Position numbers and translations under genes: made by a program. DNA of 64,000 nucleotides, taken from assembly GCA_030447315.1 (NCBI GenBank), contig JAUJPD010000001.1:151891-215890 (forward strand). The letters are read 5' to 3'. Numbering within the stretch: the stretch's first letter is position 1; every line of letters starts with the position of its first letter. Below the pieces are notes generated by a model, which was not told where the DNA came from, did no database searches, and worked only from the letters and a program-made list of their open reading frames with translations. This stretch comes from Actinomycetota bacterium. GTDB lineage: Bacteria > Actinomycetota > CADDZG01 > WHSQ01. This document shows, piece after piece, positions 25,769 through 35,976 of this stretch.

Positions 25769-27040
25769 TCAGGCGAAGAGACGCGGAAGCTTCGCCTTTG
25801 CACTCAGGTGACCGTGGACGCGCAGCCTGCGCTTCAGGAGAGCCCAGCGTGGATCGACGCGGCCCACCGCGATCTTCGCCCAGTCGGCCGTCGCGGCCTC
25901 GAGGCGCAGAGCCGGCTTGCCCGCCTTGCCCGGTTTCGCTTCGGCGTGACCGTTGGTGACCACGATGTGCCAGGACTCGGCGTCGGTGAAATCCCATTCG
26001 ATAGGGCCTCCGAGCGAGCGAGCGACCTCGAGATCGAGCGTGCGGGCCATGCCGTCGAAGAGGATCTCGAACGATTCCGGCCCGAGCTTCGGCTCGATGT
26101 TGTCGTTGCCCAAGACCCCGTCATCGATCAGCACCCAGGCGCGACGTGCGCGTTCGTCGTACGTAAGAGACAGATCCTGGACCGCCAGCATCCTGATCTC
26201 GGAAGGATCGACACCTACCCTGCGCAACTTGGTCTCGTAGGAGCGAAGGCCGAAAGCGAAGATCTCTTCGAGAGTGAAACCGAAAAGATTCCGCATAAGC
26301 GCGATCACGATCCGGCGGGACGAACACACCGATGATCCAGGGAGTCACCCGGTCCCATAGCTCGATGGCAGCGTCGCGACATTCCTTCGACGACCTCACC
26401 AGCTCGCCCAAGAACTTGACCCCGAAAGCCACGTGACGAGACTCGTCTCGCGACACGTTCGTGATGCCTTGCCTGAATCCCGGAAGGATGTCGAAGCGCT
26501 CTACGTAACGCTGGATGAAATGCTGCCCCGGGATCGCCAGGACACCTTCCACAACGATGTGGTACAGAGCGACGGACTGCGCCAGCAGAGGGCGGTCCTT
26601 CGGCTTCTTTCGCAGGGCGTCCGTCAACCGGTCGAGCTCTCCGAAGATCTGCTTGAAACCCCACGTCAGGTGGCGCTCCATCGACTCCAGCGTCGACCTC
26701 GTGTCGGTGCCCTGGCCTGCCACCTCTCGCATGAAGCGATCGAAAAAGACATGGTGGCGCGCTTCGTCGACGATCTGGGTGGTGAGGAAGATCTGCTCCG
26801 GGTAACCGGGGCCGCGTCCAATAAAGGCGTGAGCGTGCGAGCAACCGCCTCTTCGCCGACCAGGAACAAGGCGTAGTTCCACAGCGCCGCCTCGCGCTGC
26901 GTGTCGTTGAGCTTGGAGTGCCAGTGCTCTCTATCGGTGGTGAAGTCGATCGCCGGCGCGCTCCACGGGTTCTCTTCCCACCGCCGGTACAGCTTCTCGT
27001 ACGAGATCGACTCGGGCTTCTGGACCTCTTCTTCGGGCAT
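25769..27040 (-). CDS. R2-like ferritin-fold diiron protein fused to SCP2-like domain (two frameshifts)
   Basis: Three frames join: MPEEEVQKPESISYEKLYRRWEENPWSAPAIDF...EEAVARTLTPLLDAAP | GYPEQIFLTTQIVDEARHHVFFDRFM...NVSRDESRHVAFGVKFL | LMRNLFGFTLEEIFAFG...SCP2-like tail. Junctions near 26813 (C homopolymer) and 26300. Confidence 0.7.
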
Positions 27041-27081
27041 CTTCTCCCCCTTCGGCTCCAGCGGCTATCCTGGCCCGGCGT

Positions 27082-27103
27082 AACTTGACCGCTCGGTCAA
27101 GTT
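27082..27103. promoter_or_regulatory. Perfect palindromic TetR-family-type operator AACTTGACCG-ct-CGGTCAAGTT
   Basis: Perfect 10-bp arms with 2-nt centre, located in the divergent promoter between the 27040 (-) and 27156 (+) genes; ACCG-N2-CGGT core typical of TetR operators. Confidence 0.75.
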
Positions 27104-27155
27104 GCAGGCCGGAGCGGCCACCCCCGACGGGATAGCAGCAGAGGAGGCAGACGCG

Positions 27156-28344
27156 ATGGATTTTCAGCTCAACGAGGAACAGATCGAGATCCAGAAATGG
27201 GCGCACGAGTTCGCAGAGAAAGAGATCCGTCCCGTCGCGGCCGAATACGACGAGTCCGAGGAGTTCCCGTGGCCCGTGCTGAAGAAAGCGGCCGAGGCGG
27301 GCCTGTACGGCATCGACATCTACTTCCAGGCTCAGCAAGACCCCACCGGATTGACCCTTCCGCTGATCGCCGAGGAGGTCTTCTGGGGTTGTGCGGGCAT
27401 CGGCTTGTCGATCATGGGGACGGGTCTTCCTCTGTCCGCGCTCGCCGGCGTCGGGACCCCGGAGCAGCTCTTCGAGTGGGCGCCGAAGATGTTCGGGACC
27501 CCCGAGGACCCCAAGCTCGGCGCCTTCGCCGTGACGGAGCCTCAGGCCGGCTCCGATGTCCGCTCGCTGCGCACCCGCAAGGCGTGAGGGCAACGAGTGG
27601 GTTCTGAACGGTCAGAAGACCTACATCACCAACGGGCAATACGCAGACGTCTACATCGTGGTCGCCACCGTGGATCCCGAGCTGGGCCACCGCGGTCAGG
27701 CATCGTTCATCATCCAAAGAGAAGACGGCGGCATCAGGCCGGGAAAGAAAGAAAAGAAGCTCGGCATCCGTGCATCCGACACATCGGAGGTGCTGCTCGA
27801 GGATTGTCGCATCCCGCTCGAGCGCGTCCTGGGTGGGATGGACAAGCTGGAATCGAAGCTCGATCGGGCCCGCAAAGGCGAGTCCAGCGGACGCTCGTCG
27901 GCCGCCTTGCGGACCTTCGAGATGACCCGGCCGGCGGTCGCGATCCAGGCGGTCGGCATCGCTCGTGCGGCTCTCGAGTTCGCCACCCAGTACGCGAAGG
28001 AACGCCAGGCCTTCGGGGTTCCCATCTCGCAGCATCAGTCGATCCAGAACCATCTCGCCGACATGGCGACCGAGATCGAGGCCTCTCGTCTTCTGACCTA
28101 CAAGGCGGCCTGGCTGGCGGCCAGCGGTCAGCCGTTCACCAAAGCCGAGGGCTCCATGTCGAAGCTGAAGGCCGGAGAGACCGCGGTGAAGGTGACCGAG
28201 ATGGCGGTGCAGATCCTCGGCGGCGCGGGCTACATCAAGGACTTCCCGGTCGAGAAGTGGTACCGCGACTCGAAGATCTACACGATCTTCGAAGGGACCT
28301 CGGAGATCCAGCGGATGGTCATAGCGCGGGCCCTGTTGGCGTAG
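27156..28344 (+). CDS. Acyl-CoA dehydrogenase (one frameshift)
   Basis: MDFQLNEEQIEIQKWAHEFAEKEIRPVAAEYD...FAVTEPQAGSDVRSLRT | REGNEWVLNGQKTYITNGQYADVYIV...ILGGAGYIKDFPVEKWYRDSKIYTIFEGTSEIQRMVIARAL. Frame break at about 27575-27590. Confidence 0.85.
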
Positions 28345-28353
28345 ACGCCGCCC

Positions 28354-30197
28354 CTAAGCGTTGAGCTGGATCAAGACCCAGTCCCGGCCCTCATGCTCCG
28401 CGTACCAGCGCGCGTTCATAGGGCAGTTCGGGGGCCGGCAACACCAGATAGGTCGGCTCGAAGCCTCCTTCATCCATCTTCTCGTCGTAAGCATCCGCCA
28501 GGTCGGCGTACCGGATGCGGAGGTCGTTGCCCTCCAAACGGGGATCGTCGTAGGTCGCGATCTTGGTGCCCGAGAGCTGGAAGAGAAGAAAGGCGAGGTC
28601 GTCATGACCGCGGACCTCCACGACATCGCCGGGGCCGAGGTAATCGGCCGCCTGCTGCGCGAACGACCCGGGTGACAGGTCGTCGCCTCCGTACTCGAAG
28701 CCCGCCGCGCCCGACGCGGTGATCTCGGACAGACGGCGCGACGCCAGGACCGGAGATAGGGCTCCCACGACCAAGAGGGCCGCGACGACGAGGGGGCCGA
28801 GCCATCTTCGATCGCCCCCGGCTCTCTGTCGGAGCCACGAAAGAGCGACTCCCCCAGCGCCGCACCCACGAGATGCGGGGCGGCCACATGCGTCCTTGAT
28901 GCAACAACGTCTCATTGCCCCCGAGCTCCCACCCAAGCTCGCCACGAGCGACCCCGACGAGCAAGAGCAGTGCGCTGGAGGCGAAGAGATAGGCGAGCGA
29001 ACGCGAGCGCTTGTCGCGCCACGAGCAATGCGCCCCCGATCGCCAGGGGCAACAACAACCCCCACGAAGCAACAGCGACCGGAACGTCCCACTCCTTTCC
29101 CAGACGCGGCGTGATGTTCACGAACCCACCAGAACGCATCGCCTGAGACATCACCGGGCCCGCCCACAGGGCGAACACCCCTATAGCCGAAGCCAGCGTC
29201 GTGACGATCCAGCGCATACGCCACCGTCTTGTGACGAACACACTCCCACCAGCAGCCACATCAACGCGCTCACGAACAGCGGCACGCTCAAGATCCCGAC
29301 GAAGCCCGCGGCCGCGCCCGCGGCCGCCCAGACGTTGTGCCGCTTCGATGATGCGCTGGCCAGGATCAACCACGCCGCTGCTCCCAGCATGACCAACCCC
29401 AGCTCGCGCGGAAGCGCAGGTGGGAACAGCTCGTAGACCGAGTTGGGCGAGGCAACAACGAGATCCGCGCCATAGCGCGCCATGGTGGGACTGGTCACGA
29501 AATCCGGCTCCTCGAGGAGGACCCAGCCGAAGCCGCCTATCAGCGACGCGGCGCCGGCCGCGGTCCAGCCTGCGTCGGGGCGCACCCGGCGGGCCAGGCA
29601 AGCCGCGGCCAGGGGGATCCCGGCCAGAAGGTAGAGATGGAGCATCTCGAGGGCAACGATCGGGCTCGAGCCGGGAACGAGACGGACCGCGGTCGCCATC
29701 AGCGCGTGAAGGCCCCACGGGTATGCGTTGCGTCCGAACTCCGGCGCCGGTCCTGTCGGCACCGGCTCTCCCGCCAACAGTTGCTCGGTCCATCCGAGAT
29801 GCCAGGGCGGGTCTCCCGTCCTGAGCGACGACCCTCCCTCGAGGACGGGCGCTACATAGATGGTGCCGAGTACCACCACTGCGGCGGCCACCCTCCCCCA
29901 TGGCACCTTGCCCCCCATACGCAGGTGCCGGTGACCGAGCGCCACCACCACCGACGCCGCCACCGGGACCGCGAGGGGCGAAGCGAAGATGGCTCCGCCG
30001 GTGATGATGTGCGCGGTCATCAGCCCGACCGAGAACAAGACGCTTCCGGCCATCGCCGCCAGCGCGCGCTCGGGAGGGCCGAGCGGAGACACGTCTTCGT
30101 CGACGAAGCGTTCGAGGACCAGGCTGCCCACTATCCAGCCGACGGCACCCACCGTTACCAGTTGTAGAAGGACTCCCGCCAGCGCGCCGGTGCTCAC
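28354..30197 (-). CDS. Large polytopic membrane protein, several frameshifts
   Basis: N-terminal ORF 29181..30197 is strongly hydrophobic with repeated TM. Continuation is spread over ORFs 28912..29901, 28602..29072, 28391..29224 and 28354..28887 (...YLVLPAPELPYERALV / RDWVLIQLNA*). Confidence 0.5.
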
Positions 30198-31879
30198 TCG
30201 ATTACCGCTACGACCTCGCCCGCCCCCACCGAATCGCCTTGCGTCACGTTCACGCGCACGACCGTGCCACCCCGGGCGGCGGAGATCGTGGTCTCCATCT
30301 TCATCGCCTCCAACACCACGACCGGGTCGCCGGCCTCGACCGCGTCACCTTCGTTCGCTACCACCTTGAGGATGGTCCCCTGCATGGGCGCGACGAGGTC
30401 CCCGGTGGCCCCCGCGCGCACGGCGGCCGAGGCCGACGCCGCCATGCCCTCGTGCCACAGACGTACCGAACGACCCCCCACCAATAGGACGTTGGACTCC
30501 TCGACGGGTTCGTTCGCGGTTACCAGGGCATCGAGAACGTGATCCCCCTCGATGGTGCGCGTCGTGTGGATGCCGGCTACGAAGGAGCCCTCCTGCAACA
30601 GGATCAAGTGAGCGGGGATCGAAGTCGCGACGCCCTCCACCACCATCTCCTCGAGGGCTCGGACCATCCGGAGGCGGGCTTCTTCGCGGTCGCTGCCCCA
30701 GGTCACGAGCTTGGCCACGAGCGAGTCGTAGGCCTCGGGCACGGTGTCACCCGCCGCGTACCCAGAATCGACGCGGACTCCGAGCCCGTTCGGCTCCGAG
30801 TAGCCGGCGATCAGGCCCGGTGACGGCAAGAATCCGGCGGCGGGATCCTCGGCGTTTATACGGCACTCGATGCTGTGCCCACGCGCTCGCGCGGTGATGT
30901 CCTCCTGATCCAGTCCGAGTTGGTCGCCGCTTGCGATCTGCAACTGGCAGGCGACAAGATCCAGCCCCAGCACCTCTTCCGTGACCGTGTGCTCGACCTG
31001 CAGGCGCGAGTTCACCTCCAGGAAGTAGAAGGACCCGTCGGCATCTACCAGCATCTCGACCGTTCCCGCGTTGACGTAACCACAAGCTTCCGACAGCCGG
31101 ACGGCGGCCGCACCCATCTCTGCCATCTTGTCGGCGAAGCGAGGAGGAGGCGTTTCCTCGACCAGTTTCTGATGGCGCCGTTGGAGCGAGCAATCACGTA
31201 CTCCGAGCCATAGCGCGTGATCTGGCTTCGGCGCCAGGATCTGGACCTCGAGATGTTTGGGAGCCTCCAGGTAACGCTCGACGTAGACGTCGCGGGACGA
31301 GAAGTAGGCCTCGGATTCACGCCGGGCGGCATCGAACGCGCCGGCGACCTCATCCTCGCTGTGGGCCACACGCAGACCCCGGCCCCCTCCTCCTCCCGAC
31401 GCTTTGATCGCGACCGGGTATCCGTGCTCGCGGGCGAACTCGATGATCGGGGCGGGGTCCTCGACCGGTTCGAGGGTCCCGGGCACCAGAGGCACGTTGG
31501 CCGCTTGAGCGATCCTGCGGGCGGAGACCTTGTCGCCGACCGCTCGAATCGCGGATGCCGGCGGGCCCACCCAGACCAGACCGGCCGCGGCCACCTCGTC
31601 CGCGAAGGCCGCGTTCTCCGAAAGGAACCCGTAACCCGGATGGATCGCTTCGGCACCGGTCGCGCGAGCGGCGTCCAGCACGCGCTCGACGTTCAGGTAG
31701 GTCTCGCCGGGCGCGATCCCCGGAAGGTGGACGGCCTCGTCTGAAACCCGAACGTGCCGCGCGGTCGCGTCGACGTCTGAATGAACGGCAACCGATGCGA
31801 CGCCTCGTTCACGACAGGTACGCGCGATCCGAACCGCGATCTCGCCGCGATTGGCGATCAGAACCTTGGAGAACATCAA
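30194..31879 (-). CDS. Acyl-CoA carboxylase alpha subunit (biotin carboxylase + BCCP), intact
   Basis: [62 protein letters not shown], biotinyl motif EAMKMETTI. Confidence 0.93.
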   Translation of the reverse strand: MMFSKVLIANRGEIAVRIARTCRERGVASVAVHSDVDATARHVRVSDEAVHLPGIAPGETYLNVERVLDAARATGAEAIHPGYGFLSENAAFADEVAAAGLVWVGPPASAIRAVGDKVSARRIAQAANVPLVPGTLEPVEDPAPIIEFAREHGYPVAIKASGGGGGRGLRVAHSEDEVAGAFDAARRESEAYFSSRDVYVERYLEAPKHLEVQILAPKPDHALWLGVRDCSLQRRHQKLVEETPPPRFADKMAEMGAAAVRLSEACGYVNAGTVEMLVDADGSFYFLEVNSRLQVEHTVTEEVLGLDLVACQLQIASGDQLGLDQEDITARARGHSIECRINAEDPAAGFLPSPGLIAGYSEPNGLGVRVDSGYAAGDTVPEAYDSLVAKLVTWGSDREEARLRMVRALEEMVVEGVATSIPAHLILLQEGSFVAGIHTTRTIEGDHVLDALVTANEPVEESNVLLVGGRSVRLWHEGMAASASAAVRAGATGDLVAPMQGTILKVVANEGDAVEAGDPVVVLEAMKMETTISAARGGTVVRVNVTQGDSVGAGEVVAVIE

Positions 31880-32817
31880 CCCGCCTTCGTCACGGGTCCG
31901 GCCACGTCCCAGCGAGGTCCCGCGGTCAGGACCTTGGAGGGAAGGGGCCCGGAGATCAAACCCTGCGCCAGACGGGCCGCGTCGAGAAGACCCTCGAGGT
32001 CGACTCCGGTGGAGACCCCCATGTCCTCCACCATATGGACGAGATCCTCGGTCGCCACGTTGCCGGTAGCTCCCTGGGCGTACGGGCTCCCGCCCATGCC
32101 GCCGATCGAAGCGTCGAAATAGTCGATCCCCATCTGGAGCGCAGCCAGGACGTTGGCGAGACCGGTGCCGCGGGTGTCGTGGAAGTGCATGTTCAAGTCG
32201 AGGTCGGGAAGCTCTGCACGCACGGCCTCGATCACCTCGACGACCCGCCGGGGTGTGCCCATTCCGGTGGTATCGCCGTAAGAGATCGAGCCGATCCCCT
32301 CATCCGCCATCCAGCGCGACACCTGAGCGACGCGGCGCGGCGCGACGTCGCCCTCGTACGGGCACCCGAAGGCGGTGGAGATGGTGCCTTCCACGGGGAT
32401 GGTTGCGCTACGCGCCACCGCCACCACCTCGGCCACATCCGACAAAGACTCCTCCACCGTGCGATTGACGTTCTTCAGGTTGTAAGAGTCGGTGGCGGCG
32501 ATGAAGACCTGCATCGCGTCCACGCCGACCTCCACCGCGATCTCGGCCCCCTTGCGATTGGGCACCAGCGCGGAGTAGGACACGCCGGGACGGCGATCGA
32601 TCCCCTCCCACACCGAACGAGCATCGGCCATCTGTGGGATCGCTTTGGGAGAGACGAACGAGACCGCTTCTATGTAGCGCAAGCCGGTCGCGCTCAAAGC
32701 ATCTATGAGTGTGATCTTGTCCGTGGTCGACACGTCGGCTTTCTCGCTTTGGATGCCGTCGCGGGGGCCGACCTCGCGGATGCGGACGGAGTCCGGCAGC
32801 CTCACGCGTTCCTCCAC
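31876..32817 (-). CDS. Hydroxymethylglutaryl-CoA lyase family protein
   Basis: VRIREVGPRDGIQSEKADVSTTDKITLIDALSATGLRYIEAVSFVSPKAIPQMAD, HFHDTRGTGLANVLAALQMGIDYFDASIGGMGGSPYAQGATGNVATEDLVHM. GTG start. Confidence 0.92.
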   Translation of the reverse strand: MEERVRLPDSVRIREVGPRDGIQSEKADVSTTDKITLIDALSATGLRYIEAVSFVSPKAIPQMADARSVWEGIDRRPGVSYSALVPNRKGAEIAVEVGVDAMQVFIAATDSYNLKNVNRTVEESLSDVAEVVAVARSATIPVEGTISTAFGCPYEGDVAPRRVAQVSRWMADEGIGSISYGDTTGMGTPRRVVEVIEAVRAELPDLDLNMHFHDTRGTGLANVLAALQMGIDYFDASIGGMGGSPYAQGATGNVATEDLVHMVEDMGVSTGVDLEGLLDAARLAQGLISGPLPSKVLTAGPRWDVAGPVTKAG

Positions 32818-33576
32818 TGAGGAGCGCGCTTCTCGGTGAACGCCTGTATGCCCTCGGCCCGGTCCTGACTCGTGATGGTCTGTCGCCAGGCTTCGTGCTC
32901 GAGCTCCATGCCGTCTTCGATCGGCACCCCCAGGGCCGCGTCGATCGAGGCCTTCGCCTGCCGCACCGCGACCGGGACGACTTGCAGATCTCCGTCGCCA
33001 GCTGCATGGTCGCTACGTCCAGCTCGGAACGCTCGGCGACCTCGCTGATCAGACCCAGCGCCTTGGCCTCGGATGTCTGGAACCTGCGGCCCCTGAAGAT
33101 GAGGTCTTTGGCGCGAGCGACGCCGATCTTGCGCGCGAGCAGCTGGGTACCGCCTCCGGCGGGGATCAGGCCCACCCGGGTCTCGGGCAGACCGAAGACC
33201 GCGTCGTGGGCGGCCACGATCAGGTCACAGGACAACGCGAGCTCGAAGCCCCCTCCCAGAGCGAAGCCGAAAACCGACGCGATCGTCGGCTGGGGAACCT
33301 TGGCGGAGCGAAGAGAACATCGCGGACCTGCTCGCGGTTCCGGTAGAAGTCATCGAGGGTGAACGAGGCTCGTTCCTTCAGGTCCGCCCACGCAGAAGGC
33401 CTTGTCGCCCTGCGCGCAAGATCATCACCCACACCGCCGGGTCCTGGGCCACTTGCGAGAAAGCTCGCGCGAGTTGGTCGGCCACCTCCCCGAGATGGCG
33501 TTCAGCGCCTGGGGGCGGTTCAAGGTGACGAGCGCGATCTGGTCTGTCACCGAGACCGAGACGAAGCCGGCCTCCA
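32802..33576 (-). CDS. Enoyl-CoA hydratase/isomerase (crotonase), multiple frameshifts
   Basis: MEAGFVSVSVTDQIALVTLNRPQALNAIS..., MSCDLIVAAHDAVFGLPETRVGLIPAGGGTQLLARKIGVARAKDLIFRGRRFQTSEAKALGLISEV, AFTEKRAPQWRNA* in different frames. Confidence 0.75.
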
Positions 33577-33582
33577 TCTCCA

Positions 33583-35124
33583 CTAAACGGGAGGAACGCC
33601 GTGGCGACGTTCGGAGAAGTGACGATCCTTGCGGGCGGCCGCCTCGATCCTTCTGATCAGGTCCCGGCGCAGATCATCGGGCTCGACGACGGCGTCGATC
33701 ACGTTCTCGGAAGCCAGGTGAACGATGTCGATGTCCTTCTCGTATTCGGCTCGTCGCTCCTTCACGAAAGCGGCCCGCTCTTCGGGATCCTCGATCGCCT
33801 GGATCTTGTTGAAGAACACGGCATTGACGGCGGGTTCCGGGCCCATCACCGCGATGCGAGCGGTGGGAAGTGCGATGGTGGCATCCGGCTCGAAGCCGGG
33901 CCCGGCCATGGCATAGAGGCCGGCGCCATAGGCCTTTCGAACCACGACGCAGAACTTTGGCACCGTCGCCTCCGAGACCGCCGTGATCATCTTGGCGCCG
34001 TGACGGATGATGCCTTGGCGCTCGACCTGGGTGCCGATCATGAAGCCGGGAACATCCGACAGGAACACGAGCGGGATGTTGAATGCATCGCAGAGCCAGA
34101 TGAAGCGCGCCGCTTTGTCGGCGGAGTCGACGAACAGCACGCCACCCTTCTGAGCCGGCTGGTTGGCGACGATGCCCACCGCCCGTCCGTCCATGCGGGC
34201 GAAGCCCGTGATCAGCTCCATGGCGAAGTCCGGTTTGATCTCGAAGAAAGACGCGTCGTCGACGATGCCGGCGATGAACCCGTACATGTCGAAGGCTTGG
34301 CTCTCGTCCTGCGGGACCATGCCCGCCAGCGATCCTCGGAAGGCGGGCGCGCGACCCTCGGCGCGCGGAGCTTCGTCTTTGAAGCTCTGTCCCAGATACG
34401 ACAGATAGCCCTTGGCGGCCTCGATCGCGGCTTTGTCGTCGGCCACGACCAGGTCTCCCAGGCCCGAGACCTCACAGTGCATGCGGGCCCCGCCCATCTC
34501 CTCCAACGTCACTCGCTCGCCGATGACCTCTTCTGCCATACGCGGCGAGCCCAGATACATCGAGGCGTTGCCCTCGACCATGAAGACCACGTCGCAGAAG
34601 GCCGGTATGTAGGCGCCACCTGCGGCCGAGGGGCCGAAGAGACAACAGATCTGCGGCGCGCCCGGACGCTTGCACCTGGTTGTAGAAGATCTTCCCGGCC
34701 CCCTGCGCCCCGGGAACAGATCGATCTGATCGGTGATCCTTGCGCCGGCCGAGTCCACCAGATACAGGATCGGATGCTCGTTGCGCCGCGCCAGCTCGAT
34801 GATGCGGATGATCTTCTCGACCGTGCGTGCACCCCAGGAGCCGGCCTTGACCGTGGCGTCGTTGGCCATGACGGCCACGGGCCGCCCCGCGACACGACCA
34901 ACCCCGGTGACCACCCCGTCGGCGGGAAGGTCTCCCGCCAGGGCGTTCACGAGAAGACCGTCTTCGGCGAAGTCCTCGACCGAATCCAGCAGCAGCGACA
35001 ACCGGTCCCGAACGAACAACTTGCCCTGCTGGGCGAGCTTCTCGTGATATCTGGGCGCCCCGCCCGATCGCACACGTTCGGAGAGGGCGCCGAGGTCGTG
35101 GCGATGGCCGGCGTCGGAGGTCAC
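33583..35124 (-). CDS. Acyl-CoA carboxylase carboxyltransferase (beta) subunit, internal compensated frameshift
   Basis: LIVxxxGRVAGRPVAVMANDATVKAGSWG, AAGGAYIPAFCDVVFMVEGNASMYLGSPRM, VSDVPGFMIGTQVERQGIIRHGAKMI, AYGAGLYAMAGPGFEPDA. Out-of-frame stretch RRGPGRSSTTRCKRPGAPQ at about 34670-34720. Confidence 0.9.
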   Translation of the reverse strand: MTSDAGHRHDLGALSERVRSGGAPRYHEKLAQQGKLFVRDRLSLLLDSVEDFAEDGLLVNALAGDLPADGVVTGVGRVAGRPVAVMANDATVKAGSWGARTVEKIIRIIELARRNEHPILYLVDSAGARITDQIDLFPGRRGPGRSSTTRCKRPGAPQICCLFGPSAAGGAYIPAFCDVVFMVEGNASMYLGSPRMAEEVIGERVTLEEMGGARMHCEVSGLGDLVVADDKAAIEAAKGYLSYLGQSFKDEAPRAEGRAPAFRGSLAGMVPQDESQAFDMYGFIAGIVDDASFFEIKPDFAMELITGFARMDGRAVGIVANQPAQKGGVLFVDSADKAARFIWLCDAFNIPLVFLSDVPGFMIGTQVERQGIIRHGAKMITAVSEATVPKFCVVVRKAYGAGLYAMAGPGFEPDATIALPTARIAVMGPEPAVNAVFFNKIQAIEDPEERAAFVKERRAEYEKDIDIVHLASENVIDAVVEPDDLRRDLIRRIEAAARKDRHFSERRHGVPPV

Positions 35125-35173
35125 CGGCGCATCCTACCGACGGCCCCCCGTCGGTCTCCGCGGCATCGGCGGG

Positions 35174-35974
35174 TCAGCGCAGGTGACGGATCTCGCCCAT
35201 CCCCACCGAGCGAGGACCGCCGGGCGTCTCGATCTCCAACTCGCCTGCCGGCAACAATCTGGTCGCACGTCCCGACACGGTCGCGTCGTCCGACAGCGCC
35301 ACGACCACGTCGCGCCCCAGCACGTCCGAGCGCGCCGAGGCCGCCTCGACGAGTCCGGCTGCGCTGTGAGGCAGGAACCGGTAGCGAGGTTCCAACGACC
35401 TCAGGATCTCTCTCAACAGAGCTCCTCTCGTCGGAGCCACACGGTCCGTTCCCTCCATCTCGGCCGCGAGGCTGGTGGCCCGTTCCCGTAGCTCCGGTGG
35501 GATCTCCGTGCGCGACCACCCGACGTTCAGGCCCATGCCCGCTATCGCAACGTCCGGGACGGAACCGACGAGCCGGGACTCCACGAGGATGCCGGCCACC
35601 TTGCGGCCTCCGATCATCACGTCGTTCGGCCACTTGATCGTGGTGGTCAGCCCGGTGAGACCTTCCACGGCCTCTGCACACGCGACACCGAGAGCCGTGG
35701 TGATCAGACCCAGTTGATCGGGGCGCAGAGACGGTCGCAAGACAAGTGAGAACTGCAACAACGCACCGGGAGCCGACACCCAGGAGCGGCTCCAGCGGCC
35801 GCGTCCGGCGTTCTGGTGATCGGTTGCGATCGTCGCTCCATCCGGGGCTCCTTGTGCTGCCCAGGCCAGTGCTTCTGTGTTCGTGGACCCGACCTCGGCG
35901 ATGAAGCGGAACGGGTTCCCCAGGTGGCCCTCGGGCGCGATGTCGAAGCCGGGGTCCGCCAGATCCTTCCTCAC
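35174..35974 (-). CDS. birA: Biotin--[acetyl-CoA-carboxylase] ligase
   Basis: EVGSTNTEALAWAAQGAPDGATIATDHQNAGRGRWSRSWVSAPGALLQFSLVLRP, IKWPNDVMIGGRKVAGILVES, GMGLNVG. Confidence 0.92.
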   Translation of the reverse strand: MRKDLADPGFDIAPEGHLGNPFRFIAEVGSTNTEALAWAAQGAPDGATIATDHQNAGRGRWSRSWVSAPGALLQFSLVLRPSLRPDQLGLITTALGVACAEAVEGLTGLTTTIKWPNDVMIGGRKVAGILVESRLVGSVPDVAIAGMGLNVGWSRTEIPPELRERATSLAAEMEGTDRVAPTRGALLREILRSLEPRYRFLPHSAAGLVEAASARSDVLGRDVVVALSDDATVSGRATRLLPAGELEIETPGGPRSVGMGEIRHLR

Positions 35975-35976
35975 CG

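Noticed and set aside
25769-27040. Programmed ribosomal frameshifting in the R2-like gene
   Set aside because: Breaks occur at simple homopolymers without a slippery heptamer or obvious downstream structure, and similar breaks affect many unrelated genes nearby.
25769-27040. Calling this gene ribonucleotide reductase beta subunit (nrdB/nrdF)
   Set aside because: No alpha subunit nearby and the tail looks like SCP2; neighbours are acyl-CoA enzymes, so an R2-like oxidase is safer.
33601-35637. Long ORFs antisense to known genes (e.g. 33601..35637 +, 13530..15596 +, 44269..45936 -, 36061..38550 +)
   Set aside because: They mirror well-recognised genes on the other strand, have low-complexity Arg/Asp/His-rich translations, and are expected in high-GC DNA.
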